A DNA stretch of 64,000 nt, taken from Boesenbergia rotunda. Taxonomy: Eukaryota; Streptophyta; Magnoliopsida; Zingiberales; Zingiberaceae. A model generated the notes under the pieces. The model was not told where the DNA came from, did not search any database, and saw only the letters and a list, made by a program, of their open reading frames with translations. The number at the start of each line of letters is the position of its first letter. The first letter of the stretch is position 1. The stretch covers positions 139,838-203,837 of the forward strand of contig JAGFNQ010004022.1 of the NCBI GenBank assembly GCA_024364735.1. The letters are read 5' to 3'. Positions 1 through 11,800 of the stretch are shown piece after piece. The position numbers and the translations under genes were made by a program.

Positions 1-446
1 CCTCATGCAACATCTGGAATTGAAAAGAAAATGACATGGTTAGTACTAAACCAGTCCTTTTTCAATTCGCTAATATATACAGAGGAAAACACACACCCAA
101 TCGGTGTAGTTTACCCTAGTGATTACAATATGTAACCACCCTCTTATCCCAAATTCTAAATTATTAATGGATACATATATTCATATAAGAGGAAGTTTCA
201 TTCATGTTCACATATCTTATAATTTCTGGTCATTATCCATCATACCGGTGATACCGGTGATAAATAAGCTAACATAAGAATTAATGCTACTTTCTCTTGT
301 TATGCAAGCATAAATCATCTCTATATATATCATTACTGTACATGAAATAAAGTAAAGTGAGGTTAGGATCTCTTACTTGGAAGCGACAGGATGAAACTTT
401 GATGTGTGTGTGTAGTGGGGAAGGCAGACCTGCTCTGATACCAACC
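1..446 (-). mobile_element. Gypsy B leader (5' untranslated internal part)
   Basis: Read on the minus strand, this follows the LTR and primer site of gypsy B and is its untranslated leader. It is clearly related to the leader of G2 after 50808: both start with the same CTTCCAAGTAAGAGATC-type block and share the stretch around CATTACTGTACATGA. It lacks the 109-bp duplication seen in G2. No coding frame is visible. Gag would lie left of the window. Confidence 0.8.
432..443 (-). other. Primer binding site of gypsy B (initiator tRNA-Met)
   Basis: On the minus strand it reads TGGTATCAGAGC, complementary to the 3' end of plant initiator tRNA-Met. It lies three bases after the LTR end, as in A (8803-8814) and G2 (50796-50807). 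Confidence 0.92.
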
Positions 447-2753
447 TGTAACGCCCGCCCTTCTCACACTAGGGCGGGGTTACGCGAACATAATTTTCGT
501 TTTAGCGGAAGCATTTGAAACTTGAAAATTAAACATGATACATGTATAATCTTGCACTTAAACATGTAAGCATGAAACCTTTTAAACATCTTAGACATTG
601 AGAAGAGCATGCTAGGTACCTTTACATTCTTACTTGCATAATAGAAGCATGCCATATAGCCATTTCTTAAGACAGAGTAGTAAGTATGAGGAAGGATAAC
701 ATAATACTAAAGTTCTTTAGCAAGTCTTAACTAAGTACTTAGCATATGAGCGAGAATGAGCATGAAATATCCATATGAGTCTAAATATCAGCAATTAGCA
801 ACTTAGTGAGTATGATTCAACATTTAACATGCAAAGCTTAGCATATACATAAACTAAACAAAACATGATTAGATCTTCTTCCACCATGCCACCACCACAC
901 ACATCTCTACCCCTCCTGCTGCTCCCTTTAGTTTAGTCATTCCTTACCCTTTTCTGCAGTACAAGGGAAACATGGAATCTATAAGCATATAGCTTAGTAA
1001 GATCCCTTCCTACTCACAAAATCATACGTTCCATCAAGTAGAGAAAGCATCACGTCATAATAGTGCATAGCATTAAAACACTTAACATAGCATAAGGGAG
1101 CATATGTACTTATCATAAGAAGCATACTTGAACTTAACATAATTCACCTTTATAGCATAATAGTCATATAGTCATTACAAAAATGCGAATGCAAGATGCT
1201 CTTTTGAAAACATGCATAGGATGAGTTCATGCATATGCTTTTCTTAAAAATCATACATATAGGTACTTAAACAAACATCCATCATCATTTGGGGGATCCC
1301 GGCTTGTACCACTTACATACATACATAATGCGCGCATCCCTAATAGGCCGAGGTAGCTAGTCTCTAACATACTAGGGAAACTAGGTCCGTTCATAGTCCG
1401 TCGACCTAGGGGCGTCTCGGGAGCCCATCCCCTTACTTGGTCCGTTCATAGTCCGTCGACCTAGGGACTGCATCCGGAGCCCACCCGTGGACCTTGCTAG
1501 GATCCGGTACAAGCCATACAAAGTAAAATAGCATACATGGATTTTATCATATCATAAGCATAGCACATTCTTGTTTCTTACTAGGTCCGTTCATAGTCCG
1601 TCGACCTAGGGGTTGCATAGCACATTCTTATCATATCATAAGCATATCATCATAACCTATCACATCATTGTCATATCATGAGCATGGCATGCCTCTTATC
1701 TTATCATGAAGAGTGCTCTTAGTCCCGACTTACAGGGAAGCATCTCTTAGGCATTTCATCATACATAAGTCATGCATAACATAAGGGTGCTTAAAGAGCT
1801 TAAACATAGACATGTAAATCATGATTCTTAGAGCATGAAAAAGCATGGGAGAAGACATGTTATCACCTATACTACTCATAGCATATCATGGGCATCCTTG
1901 GCGTGCCTAATTGGGGTTGTAGCTTCCCCCTTAGCCCAAATTCTTATTTAATCAGAAAATTCCAGCATATAAACTCTAAGTTTAGAGCATGATTAACCAT
2001 GAAAAACATTACACTAACATCATACATTAAGGTAGGCATCATAGAGGAGACCTTAGAAGGCATGTTGGGGTTGTTACCCCTTCTTAAGTCCTACTTATCA
2101 TTCTTTACAGAAAATTCCAGCATACATACCTTAGTTTCCAAGCATGTTAAATTCATGAATAAATCATATTTACATCACATATCATCTTATATATCATAGG
2201 GAGGGTCATTATCAAGCATACTAGGAGTTTAAACCTCTATAAGCCCTAAAAGAGGTCCTTGGCCGAAAATTCCAGCAAGCCTACTCCGGGTTTTTGGGGG
2301 CTTAAGGACAAGGAAAACATCATATTATCATCATCTATTTAGTCACACATCATGAGGAAAAACATATGCAAGTATAGGAGTAGTTTAAACCCTCGCAAGC
2401 CCTAAAAAACCCATCTTGACCGAAAACATCAAGAGCTTTATCCTATGTTTAAACCATTTTAAGCACTCGAAACTATTGTAATGCAGGTGAGGGGATTACT
2501 TACATCCTCTCGCTTGAATCTCCCCCAAGAAGTCCTTGAAGAGGAGGAGAGGAGAGCCCTTCTTGCGCTTCTTTTCCTTAGCCTTGCTTTAGTAGAAGGT
2601 AGTCTCTCTATAGGGCCCTCTTGGGAGTTTTTCATATGGAGGAAACCTAGGGTTGGAGTTTCGAAAATTTGAGAAGGGGAGGGGAGAGTTTTCGGTTTTG
2701 AAGAGGGAAGAGTGAGGAAGAAGAAGAGAGGAAGTTATTCCAACTTCCCTTCA

Positions 2754-2792
2754 CTTATTTATACTTTTCTCATGAAGAGACATGTCTCTTCA
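2754..2792 (-). promoter_or_regulatory. LTR B core promoter: palindrome plus TATA box
   Basis: On the minus strand the perfect palindrome TGAAGAGACATGTCTCTTCA (2773-2792) is followed by GTATAAATAAG (2754-2764), a good plant TATA box. The same pair occurs in the G LTR (39828-39866) and, with one mismatch, in E (4541-4579). Transcription of the element probably starts about 30 bases beyond the TATA box. Confidence 0.65.
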
Positions 2793-2840
2793 CTTCCCTA
2801 GCTTTAACAAACATGTTTCTTATTCTCTCAACATGAAACA

Positions 2841-2910
2841 TGGCTTGGTGTGTTGGTTATGACATGATTAGTGCAACTAGGAGGTTCAAGGTTCAATCCT
2901 TGCTTCCTCC
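2841..2910 (+). other. tRNA-like block (A-box and B-box words) antisense in LTR B
   Basis: This stretch has a D-arm/A-box-like TGGTGTGTTGGTTA and a B-box-like GGTTCAATCC inside a T-arm-like stem (CAAGG, loop TTCAAT, CCTTG). It is antisense to the LTR and lies upstream of its TATA box. Related blocks sit in LTRs A, E and G. It lacks a proper acceptor stem and anticodon arm, so it is not a tRNA gene. A relic of a tRNA-derived sequence or a Pol III-like promoter is possible. Confidence 0.4.
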
Positions 2911-3050
2911 TTTCTATCTCTTCTTTTTATCACATTTTGCACTAATCCATATCAAAGCCCATTATGCCAAGCCCATCATAAAATTTCATAATAATGATAA
3001 TGTTTCATGAATTCATAATATTTCATATGGGAAAATTTTGGGGTGTTACA

Positions 3051-3314
3051 CCTAAGGCCCACCAATAGCCATGCTAATATTCCTAATTGAAACTCATTTC
3101 TATTTATATCAAATTCTACCTAAGATCTACTAATAACCATGATACTAGAAAAGCCCATGTAAGCCCCATTAGCACTTAGCTTCTTATTCTATATCGAAAA
3201 TCATGGATAATCATGCTAAGGTTCATACTAGTGTCCCTATGTTCCTCGAGAATCTATCTAGGCATGGTCCATATTTTTAAAGAAAATATTGAGAAAATTT
3301 TTCGGGTCGTTACA
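3051..3314 (-). repeat. 3' LTR of gypsy A, start only
   Basis: On the minus strand it begins TGTAACGACCCG at 3314, right after the polypurine tract. It matches the start of A's 5' LTR (12040 downward), including the segment about AGGCCCACCAATAGCC, until gypsy B interrupts it after 3051. The rest lies left of the window. Confidence 0.85.
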
Positions 3315-3328
3315 ATCCCCCATACCTC
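3315..3328 (-). other. Polypurine tract of gypsy A
   Basis: On the minus strand the purine-rich GAGGTATGGGGGAT directly precedes the 3' LTR start. It would prime plus-strand DNA synthesis. The equivalent in G1 is GGTATGGAGGAT before 39533. Confidence 0.7.
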
Positions 3329-3348
3329 GTGAATGTTCATCCTCGAAC

Positions 3349-4054
3349 TTAGAATAGCTCCGGGTAATTGCGTCTCATCTCGTCCTCGCGTTCCCAGGTA
3401 GATTCCTCGAATCTTTGACTTTGCCATAGGACCTTGACTAAGGGTACCTCCTTGTTCCTTAGCTTTTTGATTTCTCGATCCAAGATCTGGATAGGCCGAC
3501 TTTCAAAACTTAGGTCCTCCTAAACTTGTACTGTCTGTGGTTCGATCACCTGATCCGTGTTTAGAATACACTTCTTGAGCATCGACAAATGGAACACGTT
3601 ATGGATAGCTGACATCTCTTGAGGCAGCTCTAGCTCATATGCCACCTTGCCGACTCTTTCCAGTATCGGGTACGGTCCCACATAACGCGGACTTAGTTGT
3701 TCTTTCTTCCCGAATCTCGTTACCCCTTTCATAGAAGCCACTTTGAGGAATACCAGATCCCCAATATTGAAATCCAGTGGCCTACGCCGGACATCTGCAT
3801 AACTCTTCTGCCGACTCTGAGCAGCTTCTATCCGTCGTCGAATGTTCTGTATAGCTCGGGTGGTGTCATCGATGAGATCCGTCATGAGCCTCATCACCTT
3901 CTTTTCACCACCTTCATACCAACAGATCGGAGATCTACATCTCCTCCCGTACAAGGCTTCATAAGGTGTCATTCCGATAGTAGCTTGGTAGCTATTATTG
4001 TAGGCGAATTTCGCTAAACATAGATATCGGCACCAACTCCCTTTGAAATCCAGG
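3349..4054 (-). pseudogene. pol: Gypsy A pol, C-terminal part: end of integrase and chromodomain-like tail
   Basis: This is the 3' half of gypsy A's integrase reading frame, cut from the catalytic core by element E. It holds the conserved MTPYEALYGRRCRSP region, the GPY/F-type module (LSPRYVGPYPILERVG), IHNVFHLSMLKK, and, after an in-frame stop near 3518, a chromodomain-like tail (PIQILDREIKKL, LVKVLW, STWE). The frame ends in TAA at 3349-3351. In chromoviruses this tail helps direct integration to particular chromatin. The sequence resembles the Tekay/Del group most, judged from memory. It cannot make a full protein because of the E insertion and the stop. Confidence 0.9.
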
Positions 4055-4059
4055 GCACA
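4055..4059. repeat. Target site duplication of E, left copy (GCACA)
   Basis: GCACA directly precedes TGTAACACCCC. The matching copy follows the LTR end GTCACA at 6830-6834. Removing E with one copy rejoins gypsy A's integrase frame. Confidence 0.85.
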
Positions 4060-4079
4060 TGTAACACCCCAATTTTTAC

Positions 4080-4143
4080 AATTTGAGTACCTGGGAATTG
4101 TTTAAAGTTCGGGACGAACTTTTTATAAGATGTGTAGGATTGT
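4080..4143 (+). other. E internal 3' remnant: pol C-terminus and polypurine tract
   Basis: The frame reads the last codons of a gypsy pol (QFEYLGIV, then stop), followed by AGTTCGGGACGAACTTTTTA and a purine tract ending TGTAGGAT. The same order precedes the G LTR at 39480-39532. It shows that E once had a gypsy pol. Confidence 0.8.
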
Positions 4144-5049
4144 AACACCCCAAAATTTCACCATGAATAATATTGTGAATTCATTATGAAATATTATGTG
4201 AATAATATTGTGAATTCATTATGAAATATTATGGGATTCATGAAGTAATATAGATTCATGAATATGAAATATTAAAAATATTATGAAATAATATTTATGG
4301 AATATTATGAAATATTATGAATTCATGAAATATTATTAATATTATGAAATTTCATGATAGGCTTGGCTTAAAGGGCTTTGATATGGATTAGTGCAAATTG
4401 TGATAAAAAGAAGAAGTAGAAGGGAGGAAGCAAGGATTGAACCTTGAACCTCCTAGTTGCACTCTCCATGTCTTAACCACTACACCAAGCATTGTTTCTT
4501 GTTGAGAGAATAAGAAACATGCTTGTTAAGCGTGTAATAGTGAAGAGACATGTCTTTTCATGAGAAAAGTATAAATAAGAGAGGGAAGAGGTGTGAGTAA
4601 CTTCCTCTTCTTCTTCCTTTCTCTTCCCCACCGAAATTCCTTCTTCTCCTCTCCTCTTTTCCATTTTTCGAAAAGTGCTCCCTAGGGTTCTAACCCTAGG
4701 GGATTGGAAGGAAGAAGGCTCTTGCCCTCTATTAGGGCCAAGGAGTCTAGAGAAGAAAGAGTAAGAGGAACCTTCACTTCTCCTTCAACCAAGGGTACCC
4801 TAAGGGACTTAAAGAAGTAGAATCTCAAGCGAAAGGATGTAAGTATCCCCTCGCCTGCAGCGTAATCGTTATTGTTTGATTTGTATGCTTCTTCTTATTG
4901 TTGTTTTTGAAAAGGAAACCTTCCTCCTTTATGAAACTTTCGGCCACCTCCATTTAATAGGCCTTGGTTACTTCTTATTGCATGAGGAGATCCCTATGAA
5001 CTTAGGGTATGAATATATGTTGGTTTCCTTCATGTTGTGATAACAAAAA

Positions 5050-5480
5050 GTAGGGTTAGCCACCCTACAACTTTCGGCCAAGAGGAGAAAGGTTAGGTTT
5101 TTGGGTTGTTTGCTATCCTATGATATGTCCATGATTAGTATTGTAGATAAAGTGTTTGTGTAAATGTTTGTGTGAAGATTGGATGTCAAAAATCTAGCCT
5201 ACCCTACCCTACAAGTTTCGGCCAAAGGAGAATAGGCTAGGATTTTTGGGTTGTTTGCTATCCTAGGATGTGTCCATGTCTAGTAGTGTAGACAAGGTGT
5301 TTGAATAAATGCTTGTGTGAAGGTTTAATTTCAAAACCCTAGTTTTCCTACCCTACACCATTCGGCCAAGGCATGAAACCTTAGGGTTTGTGAAGGTTAA
5401 ATTATTTTATGTGATATGCTTATGTAAAATGATATGAGATGTATATGCATGTGATATTGAAAGGAAATGTTTGATTGGAT
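5050..5480 (+). repeat. Tandem 144-bp repeat in LTR E with TTCGGCCAAG word
   Basis: About three units are visible. The word TTCGGCCAAG or TTCGGCCAAA falls at about 5072, 5216 and 5360, exactly 144 bp apart, each preceded by CCCTACA. Two units also share TTTTTGGGTTGTTTGCTATC and a following TGTCCATG. The same word, unrepeated, is found near 4938 and 5709. Confidence 0.75.
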
Positions 5481-5845
5481 TCCTTAGCATGTAACATTGG
5501 GCCAAGGCATGAAATATGAGGTTGTGAAGGACAACTTACCCTATGAGATTATGATTGTGTTTAGTAAGATCATATGCCTATATATGTGATGATTGTATGA
5601 GATGTACCCTAGGAGATATGCTTATGTTTGGGATGATGATATGTATATGCAAATGATGTTTAAATGGAATGTTGGATTAGGAAAAATGGAACTCTCCCTA
5701 GCCTTGAGTTTCGGCCAAGACCCTAGTTTTAGGGTTAGGAACCATTTGATTTACCCATGAAGCATGCTACCACTTCCTATGATATGAATATGATTTATGT
5801 GATCAACCTTGTCATATATAAGATATGTTTAAGGGGTTGAATTAT

Positions 5846-6017
5846 GATCTATGTATGAGCATGCATTATAGCCCATGGGGCACCCTTATGAAATGCATGC
5901 TTTATACTAGGCTAGTTATCATGATTATGAAGATCTATGTATGAGCATGCATTATAGCCCATGGGGCACCCTTATGAAATGCATGCTTTATACTAGGCTA
6001 GTTATCATGATTATGGA
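5846..6017 (+). repeat. 86-bp tandem duplication in LTR E
   Basis: Two almost identical copies (5846-5931 and 5932-6017) both contain GAGCATGCATTATAGCCC and TACTAGGCTAGTTATCATG. The near identity suggests a recent event. Confidence 0.9.
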
Positions 6018-6834
6018 TGCATACATATGCATAAGAATGAGCCTTGTAGGGCATGAACAAAGAAGGCTTAGGGCCTAAAGAATGCTTCCCTAGAAGGTTG
6101 GGACTAAGAGCATACTTTATGAAAATGAAGAACATGATAATTATTTTATTTTGTAATGGCTTGTACTATAGACTCTTAAAGCGAGTCAAATGATTATGAT
6201 ACTAGGCTGAAGGACTTTTGAGAAGGCCTAGTAAACCCTAGTGGTTCGGGATTAGCTACCTCGTTCCTATTCAGGGGCGCGCGCAAAACATGAAGTACAA
6301 GCCGGGCCCTAATGATTATGCTATATTCAAGTATTATGTTATATGTTTTCAAAGAAACCTTCCTATGAAGTTAATATGCTTAGATGTTTAACATGCTTAA
6401 ACACTTACTATGCTTGAATGTGATTTATTCTCTTATCTTTCTATGATATGGATTTTGCGAGTAGGACAGGATCTTACTAAGCATTTGTGCTTACTAGTTT
6501 ATATGTTGTCTTATGCTGCAGATAAGGATAAGAGACACTTAAACTAAAGGAAGAGGCAGGAGGGCTGAAGATGTGTGGGGTGGTGGCTCGGGAAATAAAG
6601 ATCTTCATATCTACAATATTATGCTTATGTTAACATTTCTTTAGTAATGAATGTTACACTTGGATTACTCATATACTTGATTATATTATGAGTTGAACCT
6701 ATCATGTTATAGGTTAGTTTTGAACAAGCATGCTTAGTACTTTGTTATTAGTACTTTAAGAAAAAAAAAATTATACGAATGATAGTACGTGACCCCGCCC
6801 CGAGAGTAGATATAAGGGCGGGCGTCACAGCACA

Positions 6835-7590
6835 AGCTCGCAACATGTCCTCTAGCACTTGATTCACTCGTTCAGTTTGCCCGTTAGTCTGAGGGTGAAA
6901 AGCTGTACTGAATCGTAATTTAGTGCTGAGAGACTTCTGGACGCACTCCCAAAAGTGTGAAGTAAAGCGACCATCCCTATCTGAGATGATGGTCTTGGGA
7001 ACTCCATGAAGTCTGATTATCTCCTTAGCATATAATTGAGTTAGTTGCTCAATTGAATAAGTCATCTTGATTGCTAGGAAATGAGCAGACTTCGTCAACC
7101 TATCCACAATTACCCATATTGCATCATATCCATTTGTAGTCTTGGGAAGTCCTGAAATAAAGTCCATAGAGATATCTTCCCATTTCCATTACAGAATCGG
7201 AAGTGGCTGCAGAACTCCTCCGGGTCGCTGGTGTTCTGCTTTCACTCGTTGGCAGGTCAGGCAAGTGCTGACATGCTGAGCCACGTCTCTCTTCATACTG
7301 GACCACCAGAATTTCTCCTTCAGGTCTTGATACATTTTGGTGGATCCCGGATGTATCGAATAAGGGGTTCCATGAGCTTCTGCTAATATTTCTCTCCGCA
7401 GCTCTGGATCATTAGGGATACATAGACGATCCCTAAGGTATAATACTCCTCCGTCGGCGATACCAAATCTATCGCCCTTTCCTTCCAGAATCCTCTGCTT
7501 GATTCTCTGAAGACTCGGATCACCATTTCCTAACACTGGAAATATTCTTATTACTTCTCGCACAATATACATGTACCACATTCTCCACAT
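6835..7590 (-). pseudogene. pol: Gypsy A pol: integrase zinc-binding domain and catalytic core
   Basis: On the minus strand the frame first shows the HHCC zinc-binding domain (HGTPYSIHPGSTKMYQD to CLTCQRVKAEHQ), then the catalytic core with its three acidic residues: Asp in VDRLTKSAHF, Asp in ISDRDGRF and Glu in QTERVNQ. One in-frame TAA near 7185 sits between them at the position of a Glu in G1. The core runs into element E after MLRACA. Homology starts abruptly at about 7545 (NGDPSLQRIK); the RNase H, reverse transcriptase, protease and gag expected upstream are absent. The element could not move by itself. Confidence 0.92.
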
Positions 7591-8802
7591 TACAAAATTT
7601 TTCTATTACATGGTCATCTCTACTTTCGCTTATTCTATCTTTCCATAGTCTTCTTTCACATATCCAAATACCTTTTCTCATCTACCAGTCATGCTTCCTC
7701 CACTCTAATCACAAAAATCACATTCTTATGATCTCCGTATCTTACTTCTCTATAACCTTACTTTTAAGCAACCAGTATCTAATATATTCTTTACCAAATT
7801 TCATAAAGCTAATACTATTCTTTACAAAACTCTCTCTCATTATTTATTTTCTAACAAGATTTATAAAATATTCCTATATCAATCTTTTTCCAAAATCTAT
7901 ACTTTATTAGATTGTTTCACCTAGTAAGTTTGCTTGACCTAGAGTTCTCACTACATTCTTGCCTTTGATAACATTAACATCTAGTTCCTTGATACAGAGT
8001 TATAGCTAAGGTTCTATTCGCTGATCTCTATCACTCTTTCTTTTGCATATCTATTTCTTACCCTCTCTCTTTCTTATATCAAGAATATTACTCTAATGCT
8101 ACTACTATATATATCTTTTTAAAATGTCAAATAACTTAACACCTTAATCTGTTCCTAATAGATATACATCACTAAGTCTTCATTTCATAACTACTATAAT
8201 CTATTAGAATACCTACACTAAATACTCTACTCCCTTAATACTATAGCTAATAAGTCTCCATTAATAAAGCACTATCCTCTCTTTACTCTAGGCTCATCGC
8301 TAAATATTAATATACGTCTTTCATCAACAATACCAACTTGCTTTGGTTCACAACTCTTCGTAATTCCAGATAGTCTTGACACTTATACAGATAATCTCCT
8401 CATTACTTACACATTCCTCCTCTTGCATCTACTTGCTCTTCTTTTCCAATTCACTCCGTTTCACCACCACTCAATCATTTACTATATTTATTCCATATGA
8501 CTATAGCTACTTAAGTTAAATCTCCACAGCTCACTCTCGCTCACTATCGCTCACATATAAAAGACAAGTAAGGCTAATATAAGTTATTGTTATTCCTACC
8601 CGCATATTGTATCGTTCATATTACATATCCAAAAGTACTTGCTATCATAAGGTATCATTCATACTTGCATATTCTAGAATCATAAAATATCATCCATACT
8701 TGCATATTCTAGAATCATAAACGAAAATAAGATATGCATAGAGCTACTTACTTGGAAGGTGCAGGAAGGAGGCTTGATGTGTGTGTAGTGAGATGGCAAA
8801 CT
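7591..8802 (-). mobile_element. Non-coding filler in gypsy A where gag-RT should be
   Basis: Between integrase and primer site there are only 1.2 kb, pyrimidine-rich on the plus strand and with no convincing frame. A gag-protease-RT-RNase H block needs roughly 3 kb or more. A 35-bp tandem duplication with GCATATTCTAGAATCATAA lies at 8654-8723. The right-hand part near 8740-8802 is leader-like. The origin of the rest is unknown. Confidence 0.6.
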
Positions 8803-8814
8803 GCTCTGATACCA
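8803..8814 (-). other. Primer binding site of gypsy A (initiator tRNA-Met)
   Basis: The minus strand reads TGGTATCAGAGC, three bases beyond the LTR end at 8818. Confidence 0.92.
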
Positions 8815-8817
8815 ACC

Positions 8818-11800
8818 TGTAATGCCCGTCTTTTCCCACACCTTACGGTGTGGCGAGAGACGACATTACGCTATCATACATAAGCATGGGAACATCGTAA
8901 TGCAGCGGAAAATATTTAAAACTTATACCCACATGCACCTAACTCTTGAATCATGAATACATGTCTGAACTATCCTTCCTAAACTTAGTGACATGGGATC
9001 TTAGCGTATTAACATCATACTTAGTATCATGACATAAAATTCACGTAAGTCATCCATTAGGCAACATAAGTAGCAAGTGTAAAATTTTCTTGACGAACCA
9101 TCCTAATTATAGCATGCGACTTGCAAAAACATAGAACATGTGACAAGTATAATATTAAAACTTTTCTTTCTGCCATGTCACTGCCACACACACACACTAT
9201 TGCCCCACCTGCTGCTCTACTTAATAACCTCTTGCTTGATCTACGGTATAAGGAAAATAAGACTATAAGCACATAGGCTTAGTAAGACCCTTTCCTACTC
9301 ACTAAAACCATGCGTCACTTAAACATAAACATATAAAGCATTTGACATAACATAATTCTGTACATAAAACATAAGCATAGTCTTAGCGTAAATCATAAGC
9401 ATATAATCATCTAACATAGCATGATTCTTAACATAAACATAAACATAAAACATACTTATCATGGAATGATTCTCAACATAAAACATCAGCATAAAACATA
9501 CTTATCATGGCATAATTCTTAACATAACATGAATGAATGCATGAATCAAATGCATATACATAAGGATGCTTACTTGAAATTCATACTTTTAAATATTTAA
9601 ACATAATCATAACATCGTTGGGGTCCCCGGCTTGTACCACATTCATACATCATAAGCACGCATCCATAAGTAAATACGAGGTAGCTAGTCTCAACCTACT
9701 AGGGTAGGAACAGCTACGGTAGTTCCAAAAACCGAGGCGTTCTTAAGGTGCCCATCCCTGTTGGACAGCTACGGTAGTCCCAGAACCGTGGACAACTATG
9801 GTAGTCCAGAACCGAGGCGTTCTTAAGGTGCCCATCCCTTGGACCCTTACTTCGGTCCGGTACAAGCCCATTCATAAAGTAAAATAACTTTGTATGCTTC
9901 ATCATTCATAGACATACATAACATATCTTAAGGCATAACCATAATCTTGTCACATGATGCATGACATAACCATACTTGGCATTTCATCATTCATACTTAA
10001 TTCATAACATCATTATGCTTTCATCATTCATACTTATCATTCGTACTTAAGGCATAAACATTGTCTTCATTCATCTTCTTCATTCATAAAACATGACATA
10101 CATACATAATCATAGTATCCATCATAGAGCATGTATGGGTGAAATTCTTATGAACAGGATACATACTACTTAGGCCCATGGCATTCTATGTTACTTGGGT
10201 TCATGACATTCATCATAGAGCATGCATAGACCTTCATAAACATAAAGGATACATACTACTTAGGTCCATGACATTCTACATTACTTAGGTTCATGGCATT
10301 CATCATAGAGCATGCATAGACCTTCATAAACATATATCTATTATAGGCATTTAACAACATACATGTATTATTCTATATAACATGAAGCCTACATCAAATA
10401 CATGTGTTCATGGTACATGGTTAAAACATTCATGAATAAACATAGCACATATCCTAGACATACAAAGTCATGGCATATAACACATAAAGCTAGGGTAGTA
10501 GGTAGCATAAAAATTCTTGCAACATACTTAACATATACATACATCATGATAAACTATAAACAAGTATCCTTGAAACCTTAACCCAACCCCAAACCCTTGT
10601 TCCTTGACTTGGCCGAAAGTTCATTAAGAGGAGACTCTATCATTCAATCAACATGAAGGGTTCCATGAGTAAAAGAAAACCTATACATTACATACAAAGC
10701 CATAGGGAGCCATTACAACCCATAGTTGGAACTAACCCTAATTTTATTAGCCCTACACTTGACCTTGGACGAAACCCTAGAGGCCACAAGCATATGGAGT
10801 TATTCACATGATTCACCATACATGACCAATGCAATACATACAAGCCCATGAGAAGCCATTTGAACCCTTGATTGGATCTAACCCTTAGTCCTACCCCTAA
10901 TTGATGCATTGGCCGAAACCCTATAAGGGGAAATAAGTCCATGAAAAATCCATAAACTTTACAATTAACATTCATTATGTCATAGGGTTCTTGGTAACAT
11001 GCTTGGAGGTTTGAATTTAAACCTAACCATGGGACATGGGTGGTGGCCGAAACCCTAAAGGGGTTTTAGGGTGCTACGAAATTTCCCAAATCATACTTTT
11101 ATGCTTAACTTATCATGAGTAAACATTAGGAAACATAAGAGGGGGGGGGGGGTTAACATCATTTTTAGCCCCAAAACATGCTTGGCCGAAACCTTCAAAA
11201 GCCCTAACCATAGATTTCTCAACATGGTGTGCCAACAAAAACTTATATCATGACAAACAACTTGAAAGCTATTATACCACAGGTGAGGGGGTCTTACCTT
11301 GGTTTATCTTGATTATCACATTGAATAGAGAAGCCAAAAGGAAACTCCTTGACCCTAGACCTCTCCTTAGCCCTTGTAGCCTTGTAGAAAGCCTTGAATC
11401 TTCAAGATGGAGTCCTTTGTGAAGCTTTTCTAAGGGAAACAAACCCATGTGGGTTTCAGCTAGAAGAAGGAAGGAGAAGGAAGAAGGGAAGAGGAAAAGT
11501 CTTTATGTAAAAGAAAATAACTTAAGTCTTTTTCCCCTTATCCACCCCTCTTATACTAAATGGAGGGGGCAAGTGAACGGTCATGGTGTCTTCTCACATG
11601 GTGACTCTTCACTTCCTTAAGCCTTAACCAAAATCCACTTCATTCTCTACTAGCACTCCCTTGTTAGGTGAATTGGTTAGTGAATGTATGGTGTTACACT
11701 AGGTTCAAGGTTCAATCTTTGGTGCATGCACTTTATTTTTTTATTTTATTTTATTTTATTTTTTTAGGCAATGCCCCCTAAGGCCCACCAATAGCCATGC

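Larger units (their letters stand above)
447..3050 (-). repeat. 5' LTR of gypsy B
   Basis: This 2.6-kb LTR runs on the minus strand from TGTAACACCCC (at 3050) to GGGCGTTACA (at 447). It matches the G1/G2 LTR (39533-50792 without J) along its whole length. It has a TATA box at 2754-2764 with a 20-bp palindrome next to it, and an antisense tRNA-like block at 2841-2910. A 30-bp word around TCCGTTCATAGTCCGTCGAC recurs three times between 1378 and 1612. It is inserted in the 3' LTR of gypsy A, breaking it after 3051; CCTAA is the expected right target duplication, but the other copy is outside the window. Confidence 0.9.
4060..6829 (+). mobile_element. Element E: internally deleted gypsy element with intact target duplication
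   Basis: E interrupts gypsy A between the codons for ...MLRACA and LDFKGSW. The flanks carry GCACA at 4055-4059 and 6830-6834, a 5-bp target duplication. E starts with about 20 bases of a 5' LTR, continues with some 64 bases from the 3' end of the internal region, then has a full 3' LTR. Gag, pol and nearly all of the 5' LTR are missing. Because both target-site copies remain, the deletion probably happened after insertion or during reverse transcription. Confidence 0.85.
4144..6829 (+). repeat. 3' LTR of element E
   Basis: A 2.69-kb LTR from TGTAACACCCC to GGCGTCACA. It is related to but diverged from LTRs A, B and G: it shares the TATA box (4569-4579), a near-palindrome at 4541-4560, an antisense tRNA-like block (about 4424-4490), and the block GTACAAGCCGGG near 6297. 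It contains tandem repeats of 144 bp (5050-5480) and 86 bp (5846-6017), and a short A/T-rich duplication at 4164-4235. Confidence 0.85.

Noticed and set aside
2841..2910. Possible tRNA gene with A and B box words
   Set aside because: No seven-base acceptor stem and no proper anticodon arm; the T loop is one base short. Kept only as a tRNA-like block.
4060..6829. Solo LTR made by LTR-LTR recombination
   Set aside because: An internal remnant and an LTR start remain ahead of the full LTR, which that process would have removed.
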